Part shown: positions 1 through 14,607 of the stretch, piece after piece
How the letters are laid out: every line of letters starts with the position of its first letter
Numbering within the stretch: the stretch's first letter is position 1
Assembly (NCBI GenBank): GCA_040357565.1
Contig: JBDODJ010000001.1
DNA: 64,000 nucleotides
Source: Cercozoa sp. M6MM
Lineage: Eukaryota > Endomyxa: Ascetosporea
Reading direction: 5' to 3' (one strand)
Program-made: the position numbers and the translations under genes
The notes under the pieces: generated by a model
What the model saw: only the letters and a program-made list of their open reading frames with translations
Told to the model about the DNA's origin: nothing
The model's database searches: none

Positions 1-3000
1 AGTCATCTACGACACGAGCATCATCGATCTTTTCCAGTGTCAGTTCCTCGGTGCCGAATTTCAGCCGCTTTGCGGTAGTTAACTTTTCTTGCTCCGCGCG
101 CAAGAGATCATCAGCGTGCTTTTGTTGTTGTTTCAGTGTTTTGTATGCGGAGTGCATCATCGCAGCCTCCTGTCGTGCTTCACTGGCCATTTGAGATACT
201 TCTGTCTCACGAGCCTGCAGTTTGGCGATCTGGTCCGAAGTCAAGATAACGACATCCTTCGCCGACTTTGGCAACATGTCTAGTGGCGACTTCCCAGCTG
301 CCGTACCAGGCTCGATCGACACGTGAATTTGTCGCTCGTTGAGCACGAAAAAGACATGAATGAGATTGAGCTCGCTCATTTTCGCATTCTGCAGCGCAGC
401 GATTTGCTTCTCAATTTCGGTGAGCCTCCCCTGCATTTCGATAAACCGAGAACGCAACTCCTTTGCTGTAGTATTGAGCGAGACAATTTGTGCTTCGAGC
501 TCTGCCAACTCTGCTTCTTGCTGCCAGCGCTTGTCGCGCACTGCGAGCACTCGTTCGAACACCAACGGGTCGCAGTTTGGAGGACACAAATCGTCTCCAC
601 TGTCGTTGTCGGATAAATCCCAGGTCGAAGCAGACAGTAACGAATTTGATTCAGAGCTGGTGCTCTTTTCCAGTCGTTGCTGTGACGGTTGGCGCATGTA
701 GATTTTCAGCAGCGCGGAGTAGTTCTTGCCATGCTCTCCGCCGACTGCGCCAAGAAACTGCTCTCGGACAGCTGTTTCGGCTTGTTCCCATTGTTGCACT
801 TTGTCTGTCATGGCACACAGTCCATCTTGCGTGCGTCGCATGCGCTCCTTAATCAACATCTGCTTTTCTCGGAGTTTATCTTGCTCATACAGCAGCTCTT
901 GCTCTCGCCCATCAAACTTGCTGTCGGCAAGAGTTTTCTCCTCTCGAAGCATCGTCAACGATCTCAGATGCCCTACCATCAAGTCGGCGGCCAACTTCTC
1001 CCTCTCAATCGTCAGTTCATGCAGAGAATGGTCGAACGAATCCAGTCTTTTGCGAATCGATTGCGTCAAGGTCAAGTGCTTAACCCAAAACTCTCGGAAG
1101 CGAATCTGGAAGAACTTCGTGGAGGCAGAGACTTTGACGTCATCGACGGACGACAGACGAGTCACTTGCGAAGTCGTGATTGCTCCCTGCTTTGGCTTTT
1201 CGAATCGAGTCATTTTCGGTTCGTGCGTCAGCTCAGTGGAATTTTCCGTGTGTTCTTCAACTTGTTGGTCTGTCACTGTCCATCTGGCTTCCACGTACTC
1301 GTACTCCGGAGGCACAGCAGCTACGGCCAGTCTGTCTTTCAAGTTTTGAGCTGCCCCAACCTCGAACTCGAACCTGGACAAGAAGTCATTGGGAACACTT
1401 CGTGCCAGCTTCCGAACCAACAGATTCTCAATTTCCATCAGAAGTCGGACATCAACGTTACACGACTCCACTATCTTTTCCTTCTGCGAACGTAACTCTC
1501 GCACGCGAGAGTTGAAGTCGATTTTCGCCCTTTTCATTTCATCTTCTAGCAGCGCACGTCGTCGTCGTATCGTTTCTGCCGACACTCGTGACTCCTTGGG
1601 AACGGTGTAGTCTTTGCTCGACTTAAGGTTCAGAGCGCCGGAAGAAACGATTGCCTCATCAACTCGTTTCTGCAGATCCGGGTTTTTCCACGTCGACGCC
1701 GGGGTGCCGGCTTCCCATTCCTCGAGCAACCTCGCTCGTTCGTGGCGAAACTTTGGCAGATTTTTTGTTCGCATAAGGTTATCCACTCGAGTCTTCTGCA
1801 CTTGTTCCGCGCGTTTGAAGAGCGACACTTCCGACTCGTTCGTTTTTCTTGCCGACGAGGTTGAGGTCGAAGTGCTGCTTTTATCCGCGGCTTCGTCACT
1901 GTCGTTCTCGGACCCTTCGGCTTCTTCATTAAACTCGTGCTGTTGAAGCTCAAGCTTGATGTCCTCAGTGTGACCTATAGGATTGATGTATGCTGTCTAA
2001 GCTGCTTTTTGCGTACTTTGATAGGAGCTCAACGACGACAGTTAAGGCTTACCCACAATCTCGAACGAGCGTACCACCTTGTCCAAGCCGAAGCCGTAGA
2101 CTGCGTACTCTTCCTCCTCAAGGTTCTCACGATACGTTCGGTCGAGTTTTTTGAACGCCATCTCTGCTTTCTTTTCATGCCATCGCAGCTCGCGTCGCTT
2201 TTTCTTGATTGCATCGATGCATCTTTGCTTCTGTCGGTCAAAGAATTGTCGGTCCAAATCGATCTGATCGTCAGGCAGCTGCAGCTCCTTCGGAATATTG
2301 TCGTGTCGCTCCTTAAAAACTCGCCATCGTTTTTTCAGGTCTTCAAGTGCCTCTGTCAGCTGTGCTTTTTTCTCCTCTGCGATTTGTATTCGCTGTTGCT
2401 GCTGGATGTTCAGCAACCGAGAGCGATAGTCGAATTTTTCTGCACGGATATCCTCGACGACCTTCGTCGGTACGTGGAGCTCTTGGGGCTTCTTTGCTTC
2501 CGCAAGGGACACAGGTAGCTCCTCGAGCATCAACACCGAGGAGGCATCACCTGAGCAGAGTAGGGTTTCGACCACTCCCACGCTCGCGACTATTCCATGC
2601 ATCACATGACCATGCGAACTCCAGCGTGTTTTCGCAGGTTCATCGTCGTGAGGTTGAGCAAGTTCTGTGAGGCCATCGCTCCATCGCAGAACGAAGGACA
2701 ATGGCGAGTTCTCCTCTTCAAATAATTGTACGCCAACGATGATTGAATGCCCGAGCTCTCTCGATTGCTCGAGCGAAACCGACCTCACCACCGCTCCTTC
2801 GCCGTCGATTGAAAACAGTGTCTGTGGCATTGGAGACTCAGTAGCAATCCAAACATTGCCTGTTGAATCCATCTCTGACATGCATGCCACGAAAAGACGT
2901 GTCTCTTGATTGCTTTCTTCTTCAGTTTCATCGCCTTCTTCGAGAGGTGGTAGCATTGGTTCGATAAAACTCACCTTGCTTTCTTTCTCCGTGGTTGGCC

Positions 3001-4686
3001 AAGATGCGACAAAGATCCGACCAAGCGCCGTGCCGCGCACGTCGAGGTCCTTGACGAGTAGATTTCTCGTGTAGCTTATGTAGGCCTGTTGCGGTCGATC
3101 ACAGTCACGAAGTCGCTTTCGCATCGTTTCCTCGGCGAAAATGCGAGCAAATCCGGCGATGATCAATCTGGTGTCTTGGGGCATCGAGACCATGAAAGCA
3201 AGTTCTCCCTTTTTTGAAGCTGCTGCCACTCGGTAATAATTGGAGGACGCATCGAATTGCACTCCGACAGAGGTGATAGCTTCTTTAAATGGCCGCTCCG
3301 TCGCCAACAGGGATACGGTGGAGCCATCCCAGTGAACCAAGCGCACCATGCCCGACTGGAAACCGAGAACTGCCACTGTAGTGGCGTCGGCGTTGAGGAG
3401 ATGCGCGGAACACGTAACACCCGAGGGGAATTCGATAACCGTTTCAGGGACGATCGTGTCGCTACCAACCTTTGAGCATCTACCTGACAGGAAGCAAGCC
3501 AAAAAGTGGCCAGAACTCTGACTGGGCACCACAGCTGTCACATCTCCTCGGAAAAGAGAAAACAACGTCGTCACATCGTCTGTGCCGGGTGCAGTAAGTT
3601 TACTTCCCTGATACACGTCGCCCCGAGATGAGATAACAATGAAGTCAGTGCCATTTTCGAGGACGTGAACATTGATGGCGGAATCTCCAAGTTGGATATC
3701 TTTCAACAAGTGAACGCACACTTCGTTGACCCCATCATCGGGGACCTTCAAATCAATTCCTTCAATATCCCACAGGCGCAAACGACAGTCATCGCCTGAC
3801 GTGAGCATTCTTTTCCCATCGTCGAGAATCTGCATTGACAAAATCTTGCCAGAGTGCAAAGGAGCGTCGTTGCTTTTGAGCGCAAAAGAAGTGAATTCGC
3901 CGTCCCACACCAAGACGTCGCCGTACTCCGTGGTGCTCAAAGTTCTGCCAGGCACAAGCTCAAAAGCATTCTGCACGTCACTGAGGTCGAAACTGCCAAA
4001 CTTTCCCACTTCCGGCAACAACTTGGGACCTGTGAACGTTGTTGCGAGCTGCCAGAAACGAATGTGCCCATGCCCGCAAGTGACGAAGTAGTTGTCGCGG
4101 TGCTCACTCCAAGCGATTTGAAACACCTCCTGTCCTGTCTCGTTGTTGCGGAGACGAGCAAGTTCATTCTCCCAATCCCACACAGTGAGTGTAAAGTCCG
4201 GCTCACTTCCTGCAGTTGCGAGCATCGTGCCACAGAGCGAGAACTCCATGGCTGAGAAGCGACTTGTCGTTCCGCCTCGTAGCAGTGACTTGCGTGTGAA
4301 GGTCAGCTGTCTCACGCAAAGCTCCGCAGCTTCTCCGAGCGAGTGTTTTGTTTCATCAAGAACGGAGTCAACAGAGAACACGTGGATCTGAGGTTCGTGC
4401 ACCGACGCAAGGGCAACAGCAAACACTGCATCACGTTTATTGAAGCAGAGACTGCTGATTGAGCCGTTGAACTCGGGTATAGCGAACACTCCTCGACAGT
4501 GTGGGTTCGTTCGCAAGGCGAAGAACACTTGTGAACCACTGTGCCAGGCAATCCACTCCTGCACAGACAAGAAAGCAATTTGGCATAGGCGACAGTGGGT
4601 CGGGTTTTATGGTGCGAGGTTTTTACATCAAAGAAGATTCGAGTGCAGCGCTGGTCGCTTGAGTCAATTCCAAAGGTACGCGCCAT
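1..4686 (-). CDS. CFAP44: CFAP44 (WDR52) axonemal WD40/coiled-coil protein, 3' end off window
   Basis: Cilia- and flagella-associated protein 44 belongs to the tether complex that anchors inner-arm dynein f/I1 motor heads to doublet microtubules. Exon 1 (4686-4627) encodes MARTFGIDSSDQRCTRIFFD and joins across a 68-nt intron (4559-4626) to EWIAWHSGSQ. A very long exon (4558-2053) follows. Its N-terminal part has WD40-type blades (for example LTVWDWE, HIRFWQL, DVLVWDG, CRLRLWDIEG), and its C-terminal part is a charged coiled coil. An intron at 1975-2052 rejoins the frame at ..EIVG-HTEDIK. The remainder to base 1 stays open as coiled coil (for example DYTVPKESRVSAETIRRRRA, FFQIRFREFWVK), so the C-terminus lies outside the window. 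WD40 blades followed by a long coiled coil is the CFAP44/CFAP43 plan; the order and motifs favour CFAP44, but CFAP43 is the alternative. The gene is divergent from the CHK2-like gene. Confidence 0.8.
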
Positions 4687-5235
4687 AGCTCGCTCAGTTC
4701 ACTGAGCCCCGATGGCAGACACCTTTAATTTTAGAGCTGAGCGAGTCTGTCACTAATTACCGCAGCGCATTTCTCTTTCTCCGCGCGGACCCTCCGTCTT
4801 GAATCGCTTGCTCTACTGGGTAAACTTTAGAAGGCAAACAACGTGCCAACCGAACTAAAGCACAAGCCTCAAACAAATGGCACCAGACATCCGAAAAGGG
4901 CATTTGGCTGATCCACGCGGCACCGTTGACTGGGCACTGTTGACAGTATTGGCACCAAGCGATCATCATCTTTTCACAACAGCACGAGCGTCCTCACACG
5001 GAACATCCTCTTGGTCCCGCTCGCTCACAGCGAAGCGCGAGCTTTGGAGTGCGTGCACTCGTGTGTGAACTCATTTGAACTACAGTGGCTTCGTAGAGTG
5101 CCTCAGCAAGCTGTCGTGTGTTTGTGCCATTTTTTCGTCGAATTGTATGTTCCGTGTTCCCATGACATTCTTTGTGCTTTTGTGCTTTTGCTTGCTGCAC
5201 CAGCATGCTGGCAATCGTTGCGCTTGTGTGTAGAA
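4687..5235. promoter_or_regulatory. divergent intergenic region between CFAP44 and the CHK2-like gene
   Basis: This 549-bp stretch separates two start codons that face away from each other, so it should hold both promoters and 5' UTRs. I see no convincing ORF, tRNA or repeat and no clear TATA box. The role is inferred from gene orientation alone. Confidence 0.4.
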
Positions 5236-7513
<2,278 letters not shown>

Positions 7514-7966
7514 CCGTGCTGTTGGATCGGATGTGACTTCGACGGTTTTGATCTATGATGTTTTATGTTGTTGATAGCTTTCCTTTCTTAAACCCCGGTT
7601 CAGCAGTGTGGTAGCTTCACACGAAACGAGCCGGAGCGGTGCGGAAACCTGCGGAACTCGATTTCCTTTCCACAAATCAAAAAATGGAGTGTAGCCAGAT
7701 TTCTGGATTGTTGCCGAGCCAGCAGCGACATCTTTCTCAGTCGTTTCACAGGTAGGTATGTCATAATTCATCTGCATTAAGCTGGTTTCTGGGACGTGCA
7801 GCAGGGAGCGGGATGTTTTTTTTTTCGCTGCCGCTGATGCGCTTTGCTAGTTTCGCGTGTGCTGACTGGCACCTCGGACCTCTTGGCCTGTTATTGGGTT
7901 GTTTCATGCAAGCTGATCATGGGCGAAATTAAATAACGCTGGCAGACTTTGTTGTTGTTTGCAGAA

Positions 7967-8377
7967 ATGAACCGCGTTATCGCTCGTAAGCTGGCGAACA
8001 ACGTTGTGCGCGCGCCGCAGGGCTGGTCGCAGTTGAAGACGCTCAAGACGGCGTCGCTTATCGGCAAGGGCGCCACTGTCGACACGGTGGCGCTTGCCCG
8101 GTCGCAGCCGCTCGGCTCGGTGCAGTCGTTCGTGTTCAACTTCGCCAAGGTCACATTCTTCTCCAGCGGCATCTTCTTCTGGCTCACGCCGGCCACCAGT
8201 ACGTTGTTCCTTGTTCTTCTGGCTGCGCAAGACATCTATCCTGGTGTATATGCAGTGTTCCTGCTTTGGGTGAACGTCCCGCTGGTCAAGCGCCTGCGCG
8301 ACGAGCCGCTGTCTTCGTGGATGCCAAACAAGTGGTTCCCGGACTTCAAGCACTCGGGTACCATCTGGCGCTTTTAA
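7967..8377 (+). CDS. small single-span protein, probably mitochondrial, unrecognised
   Basis: Two exons (7967-8198 and 8256-8377) flank a 57-nt GT-AG intron. The spliced protein is about 117 residues. Its start, MNRVIARKLANNVVRAP, is rich in Arg and Lys and lacks acidic residues, like a mitochondrial presequence. One hydrophobic segment is formed across the splice (VTFFSSGIFFWLTPATMFLL), followed by a short basic/aromatic tail ending GTIWRF. The intron is a multiple of three and contains no stop, so retention would insert 19 residues into the membrane span. Size and layout resemble small accessory subunits of respiratory complexes or ATP synthase, but I recognise no family. The start lies just after a possible 5'-UTR acceptor (GCAG at 7961-7964). 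Confidence 0.6.
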   Translation: MNRVIARKLANNVVRAPQGWSQLKTLKTASLIGKGATVDTVALARSQPLGSVQSFVFNFAKVTFFSSGIFFWLTPATSTLFLVLLAAQDIYPGVYAVFLLWVNVPLVKRLRDEPLSSWMPNKWFPDFKHSGTIWRF

Positions 8378-8835
8378 GTCAACAGCCTTGGACACGGCTT
8401 TCCACTCGACGCATCATCATCGCATACCGCGCGCGTCCGCCGCTCGCGCGTTCACTTTCGTTTTACCGTGCACCTTAAGCTCCATGTTACTGCGGCTCAG
8501 TGGCCCAATCGTATCAGCAAAGGAAATAAAGGGAAATAAGCTAAATCGAGTCACGTCATTCAGGCAGCTAAAACACTCGACGCGTGGGCTGTGACCTCTA
8601 CGGGGGACGGGTCGAAATGACCACAGTGCACAAGCAGTTTTTTTCCGTTCAAGTTCATTTTAGTTCCCGCCCTAAAATCGTACGCGAAAGAAACGAAACT
8701 TCAGTCTTAACAAGAAGCCGTACGTAAGCTCGCTGGGAACTTGAAATGTATCGCGTTAGTATATTCACCTTTCAAGTTTCAAGTTTGAGTCCTCAAGAAG
8801 TGAGTTGGGTCTGAGCGGGGCATGACAGATGTCAA
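8378..8835. other. convergent 3' intergenic region
   Basis: This lies between the 3' ends of the small plus-strand gene and the minus-strand NEK gene. It contains AAATAAA-like sequence near 8520-8535 that could serve as a polyadenylation signal for the upstream gene. I see no gene. Confidence 0.3.
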
Positions 8836-11055
8836 TCAACGGTACAGAGCAACGTCTGGAGTGCGCTGCATTGGGGGCCAGAGCAGGGGGTCCTTGATCT
8901 GGGGTTGCTGAGGCTTGCCCTTGCGTTCAGCGACGCTTCGTTGCGTGGATAACTTCAGCTGCAGCTTGGCAGGCTTCTTGGGAAGCGCATCCAAATCGAC
9001 GGTGTTGTCAGGTGGCGACATCGGCGAAACAACTCGACGGGGTGCACGGACAATGAGCTTCTTGGCTTTCGAGTTGCCGCTTCCGCGTTTGGAAAATTGG
9101 CCACTTGAGTTCGTGTTGACTTTGGTGTTTATACTCTCAGTTTCGGCAGCAGCCGGATTACTCTTGTTGCCCTTTATGGCCGAGGCGTTCTGTTTGGCCT
9201 GTTCTTCTTCTTGGACTTGAGCTACATGAGCAAAGACAGCGTGAGACTGTACAATTGACAAACGCCAGTGCTACCAAACAGCGCACTCGGTTCAAAGAAG
9301 TCCCCACGACGTCGTCCCGAGTGCTTGGCGAAAGCTTCGCGCAAGGATTCGCTGTCCGTGCGGCGGTGCGATGCTGAACTCGACGGCCCAGAGCGCCTGT
9401 AGTTAGGTTAACACGTTTCAACATTACGAACATGCCCCCAAAAGAAACAAATGCACCTCTTGCTGAAGTCGGTGCTCACACTGCCCATACTCGTACGAGA
9501 AGTGTGTTTAAAACTTCCTGCATCCGCTACGTCGCCCTCTGTCTCTCGTTGCCACTAACAGCGTCAATTTATATTGTAGAAGTACAGCTATGACACAACA
9601 AGGAAGGTAGTCATTGATACATAGCGAGGCAGACGGATAGCAGTCAGCTCATCACGTGATTGGATGTTGATGGTGCGCAGCATGCGCGTCGCATACGTGG
9701 GTACTGCTGCCGACACCGTGCCCGACAGGCGCCTCTGCGAACATGAAAAAGACAGTATTCCAAGAATACAAGAAAAAGATGCATTTGTTACAGCAATGTG
9801 ATCAGTGTCGAATCCAAGAATATCGCTGTCCTCGTCGAGTATCTTTCGAACTTCCGGCAACTTTAAAATGCCTCAGTATAATCATGTTAATAGAAGATAA
9901 ACATCTTGTTTGGATACAATTTCGTACCTTTAACAGTCCGTCAACAGTTGGTCGCTCATTGGGGTTTTTTAGAAGCATGTCGGACACGACTCCGCGCAGC
10001 TGTTTCTGCTCGAATCGAAGTCAAATGAGGGCACCCCAGGTTTTCTGTGGACAGCAAGTGTACAGAATAGCAGTTGCCGTTGCGAGAAGTGGCAGGAGGC
10101 TCGCGGCAGACCTTTTTTGACAATTGCATCAATGCCTGGCAGTGTATCATGTGTAGTTGTGATTAAGCAGTTCGCAGTAGCAAGATAGGCAAATGTACAT
10201 GAGGTGTGTTCTTGGAAGTGAGCGAGAAAGGGCGACAGCCATAGATCAACTGGTGACAGATGACACCAAGAGCCCACACGTCAACCGCTGGAGTATGGGC
10301 CTCATACTGCCACAGCTCGGGCGCGATATAATACGGCGTGCCCACCATACCCACAAGTCGTCCATCCTAATCAAATTAAGTTCAATGCAGCCTGTACGTT
10401 CGCTTTAGTGATACATAATAACCTACTTCAGCGCGATCACTACGCCGAGTAGCGCAACCGAAATCCGCAAGTTTGAACACACGGCGTTTCGTCCCAGGCA
10501 GCGTAGAAATCAAGATATTGGCCGGCTTGACGTCTCGGTGAATAATGCCATGCTGTGTTGAACAACACAAGTGTATCGGTCGGTATTGTGTAAATTGTTG
10601 TGTAGACAGGGTACCATGTGCACCAGTTTCAGAGCACACGCAGTGTGCGCCAATACGTTCCACACATAGTGTTCCGACGGCAAACGGCGTTTCTTTTTCA
10701 TTTTGCGCAACACAGCGTCGAGCGAGGACGTCGCCAACTCGGTGACAATGAAAAGCTCGTTGTTCTCGACGAAGGCAGCGATGTATTTGACCACGGTGCC
10801 GTGCTGCATCGAGGCCAGCAGGCGAATCTCATTCAGCTGGTCATTTACTGACTTTTCTGTAAGTCGCGTGACGTCTACGCGTTTCAGAGCATAGTGCTGA
10901 CCCTACCGGACACAACAAAAACCTTTTGCCAGCGCTCGCACAACCTTTCAAGTTAGCTTTCTTGGTACCGAATCAATGTGCTCGACCTTTTGAACCAAAC
11001 CGTAGCTGCCACGTCCCAGCTCCGACAGCACTCGGAACTCGGCAAGCGATCCCAT
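8836..11055 (-). CDS. NEK-type (NIMA-related) Ser/Thr kinase with basic C-terminal tail
   Basis: The start at 11055 encodes MGSLAEFRVLSELGRGSYGL, with the glycine loop at the extreme N-terminus as is usual for NEKs. Further motifs in order are ALKRVDVTRLTEKS, NEIRLLASMQH, FIVTELATSSLDAVLRKMKK, GIIHRDVKPANIL (HRD intact), FKLADFGCA (DFG intact), GMVGTPYYIAPELW and VDVWALGVICHQL, then VVSDMLLKNPNERPTVDGLL at the end of the kinase domain. The tail is assembled from several small exons: SFKHTSRTSMGSVSTDFSKR joins to RSGPSSSASHRRTDSESL, then QVQEEEQAKQNASA, ending ..RTPDVALYR. It is low-complexity, rich in Ser, Lys and Arg. NEKs act in mitosis and in cilia; with CFAP44 nearby a ciliary role is plausible but inferred. 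The exon between 9600 and 9720 is the least certain. Confidence 0.75.
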
Positions 11056-11438
11056 TGCTCAACCTTCTGTAGCTGCGTCCACTGGGCCAGGTACAGAAAT
11101 ACTGCACACAAAGATCGGACCGCAAAATGCGATCAAGAAACGCCTTGTCGCGCGTTATCTCGCGTTTCTGACGCATGAGTACTAAAGAACATTTGTGAGC
11201 ACACGTAAGCACTCGCTCAGTGATTAAAACGTGCGCTCAATCGGACAGTTTCTGAAATCGTTTTTGCTCTTCGCTGGTTCGAAAATTCTGGGAGCCAGGA
11301 CCTCACCAAACGCATTCTTTTGTGCAGCTTTCGCTTATACACGTGCTAGAGAGCTCAACCACAGAGTTAGAGCCACACTTTTGCAACCCATCTGACCTTT
11401 TTGAATCGGAGTTTTGAAAAAGAGTCGCCATGTCGAAC

Positions 11439-12349
<911 letters not shown>

Positions 12350-12458
12350 ACTACCGTCTACGCACGCATGTCTGCTAGATGCTGCGCTGCGGTGCCGCGC
12401 TTTGAAACGCGAAAATGTTGAATTGTCCGTCATTGAATTGAATCGAATAAGTAAGTAT

Positions 12459-12584
12459 TAACTTAACTCACTTAGTTAGTTGAGTCTTCTAGGAAACCAA
12501 CTATGTAGTTCCCCTGCACCAGTCTGGGGTGGGTCACAAGAGCATGGCCGTGTCTACCGCCCGCTTAGTAACTTAACTCACTTA
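12459..12584. repeat. dispersed repeat copy 1, bracketed by 16-bp direct repeats
   Basis: TAACTTAACTCACTTA occurs at 12459-12474 and again at 12569-12584. Between them is a core containing GTTCCCCTGCACCAGTCTGG and GGGTCACAAGAGCA. The core recurs in reverse orientation near 36488-36548 and more diverged near 52789-52845. It does not code and lies downstream of polyubiquitin. It may be a small non-autonomous element or a conserved intergenic repeat. Confidence 0.5.
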
Positions 12585-12815
12585 CTTTAATCATGGCAAA
12601 TGAAATTTACGCACGCCACGCTAGTCCGTACCGGCGCGGTCGGTCGACCGGACTTCACGTACGCGAAATCATCGAATTTGATTCTGGAATTATCCAGCAT
12701 TAAACTCTTGGCGCGGTCGTTCTACATATTGATGCCGGAACCAGCGTTAGGATTGCTTTCGAGTGCAATCGTCGGCGTCGCCGAACTGTCGCTGGTTATG
12801 ACGACCAAGAGGTTG

Positions 12816-14225
12816 CTAACCCTGAACAAGGAACGCCCGATTCATTCTGCAAATCTCAGAGTCGAACTGAAGAGAATGTGAGAAAATGCACAAGCGAGCT
12901 CGCTCGCGCTCGTCAAAGTCGATGCCGCCTTCGTACAAACCTTGGACAGCACCACGTGCGATATCGACGGCACCCTGTAATATACAGATACAAATACGGT
13001 CGAATTAATTTCGCAAGGCGCACAAATGCTGTACGTCAACAACGATCTTGCGTGCATCGACGAGCGCTTCGGCCTGTTGCCGAATCAGCATGGCTTTGGC
13101 GATCTCAGGTGCGTCTGAATAAGTTTGAATTGCGTTCACACTGACACCAATGTACGCGAAGACAAAACAAAAGCAAACTTACATGCTAGGTCCGTCAAGT
13201 CGAAAGTCAGCACGCGTGCACCTGTATTTACGTATGGTACAAATAGACGAGTGCATTTGACAGGCAACTGAAGTGCTTTTGGACCTGCAACTTGCACACG
13301 TTGCTGTAGACCAGCGATTAGTTGGCGCTGGATTTGAGTGGCCTAAAAAGAAACCAGGATACGTATATACGCATACAAGGAGCTGGAAGTGCATACCTCC
13401 GTTTTGAGAGAGGGCTGGTCGTCTCGGGTTTCATAGGGATACTGTGATGCTACACGCTTTAGTGTCGCCAGAGCCTGCACGTTTTGGGAATGCAAGAAAC
13501 ACTAAGACGACGAAGGACATAACGCACTTGCGACTCGACAAAACTGCGAGCGTCTTGAACATTGAGTGCCGTGGCGCGGGTGTTCTCAAAGCGATACGTC
13601 ACGATAGCCGACAGCATCAGCGGGTTCCCTTTCGCATCGGCGACCTTTACGGTTTGCAAGTCGGCAGTCTGCGCGGCAGTAGACACCGCTCGTCCCTCTG
13701 CAGTCCAGGCAACGTTATTTGTTTGGCAACATAAACCCTGAGATAGAGATGCTGAAAGTACAGTACCGGTGCCACATGGGTTCACGATATAGCATCCCGG
13801 CTGACGTATCGAACCGTAGTACTTGCCAAATTAAATTAAAGAGTGGGGAGTCAAAGTAAAATCGCAGAGTTGACTGGTAGCGCCAGGGCAAGTTTACCGT
13901 GAGAAGTACTCGCTCTTCCTTTTCGGGAAGCACGACACACGAGCAAAGCCAGGCAGGGAAGCATCTATCGCGCACACAGCGGTTGCGCACAGGTACGTCA
14001 GGTCCAAAATTAAACAGTGCGGGTAGTACATGCCCGACAAGAAGCAGGCGAGACCGCCAGGACAGCAGCTGCACACACAGTTTACAACCAAAGAAGCAAC
14101 AATACACGGACACCATATTACAGGGAGGTAAGGATTTCGTCTTGACCCGGAGACCAATCAGCTGAAACGCCACCTATGAGCTGGTGTGGGTGGAACTCAC
14201 TATCTCCTTGGAGGTTTTCCTCCAT
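12816..14225 (-). CDS. SPFH/band-7 domain membrane-associated protein
   Basis: This is a stomatin/prohibitin superfamily protein, a class that scaffolds membrane microdomains as oligomers. The start at 14225 encodes MEENLQGDSEFHPHQLIGGV and then a Cys-rich hydrophobic patch (CCPGGLACFLSG) that may sit in the membrane. Further motifs in order are LPEKEERVLLT, YYGSIRQPGCYIVNPCGTGT, ADLQTVKVADAKGNPLMLSA, IVTYRFENTRATALNVQDAR, then SQYPYE, the segment RVLTFDLTDLA, and the diagnostic PEIAKAMLIRQQAEALVDAR followed by GAVDIARGAVQGLYEGGIDF. The series matches the protist/bacterial SPFH subgroup with the AMLxRQQAxALVDARKI helix. The last residues (..MNRAFLVQG, TAG at 12818-12816) are less typical. There are at least six short introns. 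The exact partner and location are unknown. Confidence 0.75.
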
Positions 14226-14607
14226 CGTCGGAACAACTCTTGAAGACACCACAGCTCTCCGAGGTCTATTGAGCGTTGGCTCGTCCCAGCGTGCTTTAAA
14301 TCACGTCACGCAGTGTTTAAACTCACCTAGAACAAACTTTGCTGGGGAAACAGCTTCAGGGCTGCTTCAGTTGCAAGAAACGCAAGTGAAGATTTCAGTA
14401 AATTTACTGTCAGTCTCGTTTTCGATCAAACAAGCTCGGACTAAATTTAAAATAAACTGACAAATGACCGGCTAGCTCATTTTCCCGAAGACGCACGGAG
14501 TTTCATAGGCCGTACATACAACCGCTCGCTCCTTCGGACAATCATGCCTAGTCGGAACTAAACTTAAGTTTATTTTTGTTGTGATAGCTTTGCGCCGTCC
14601 CATTTGG
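14226..14607. promoter_or_regulatory. divergent intergenic region (SPFH gene / membrane-protein gene)
   Basis: These 382 bp lie between divergent starts, so both promoters are expected here. The sequence is AT-rich near 14390-14460 and 14560-14580. No gene or repeat was recognised. Confidence 0.3.

Noticed and set aside
12600-12881. Plus-strand frame of 93 codons downstream of polyubiquitin
   Set aside because: It lies partly opposite the last exon of the SPFH gene and has no motif of its own.
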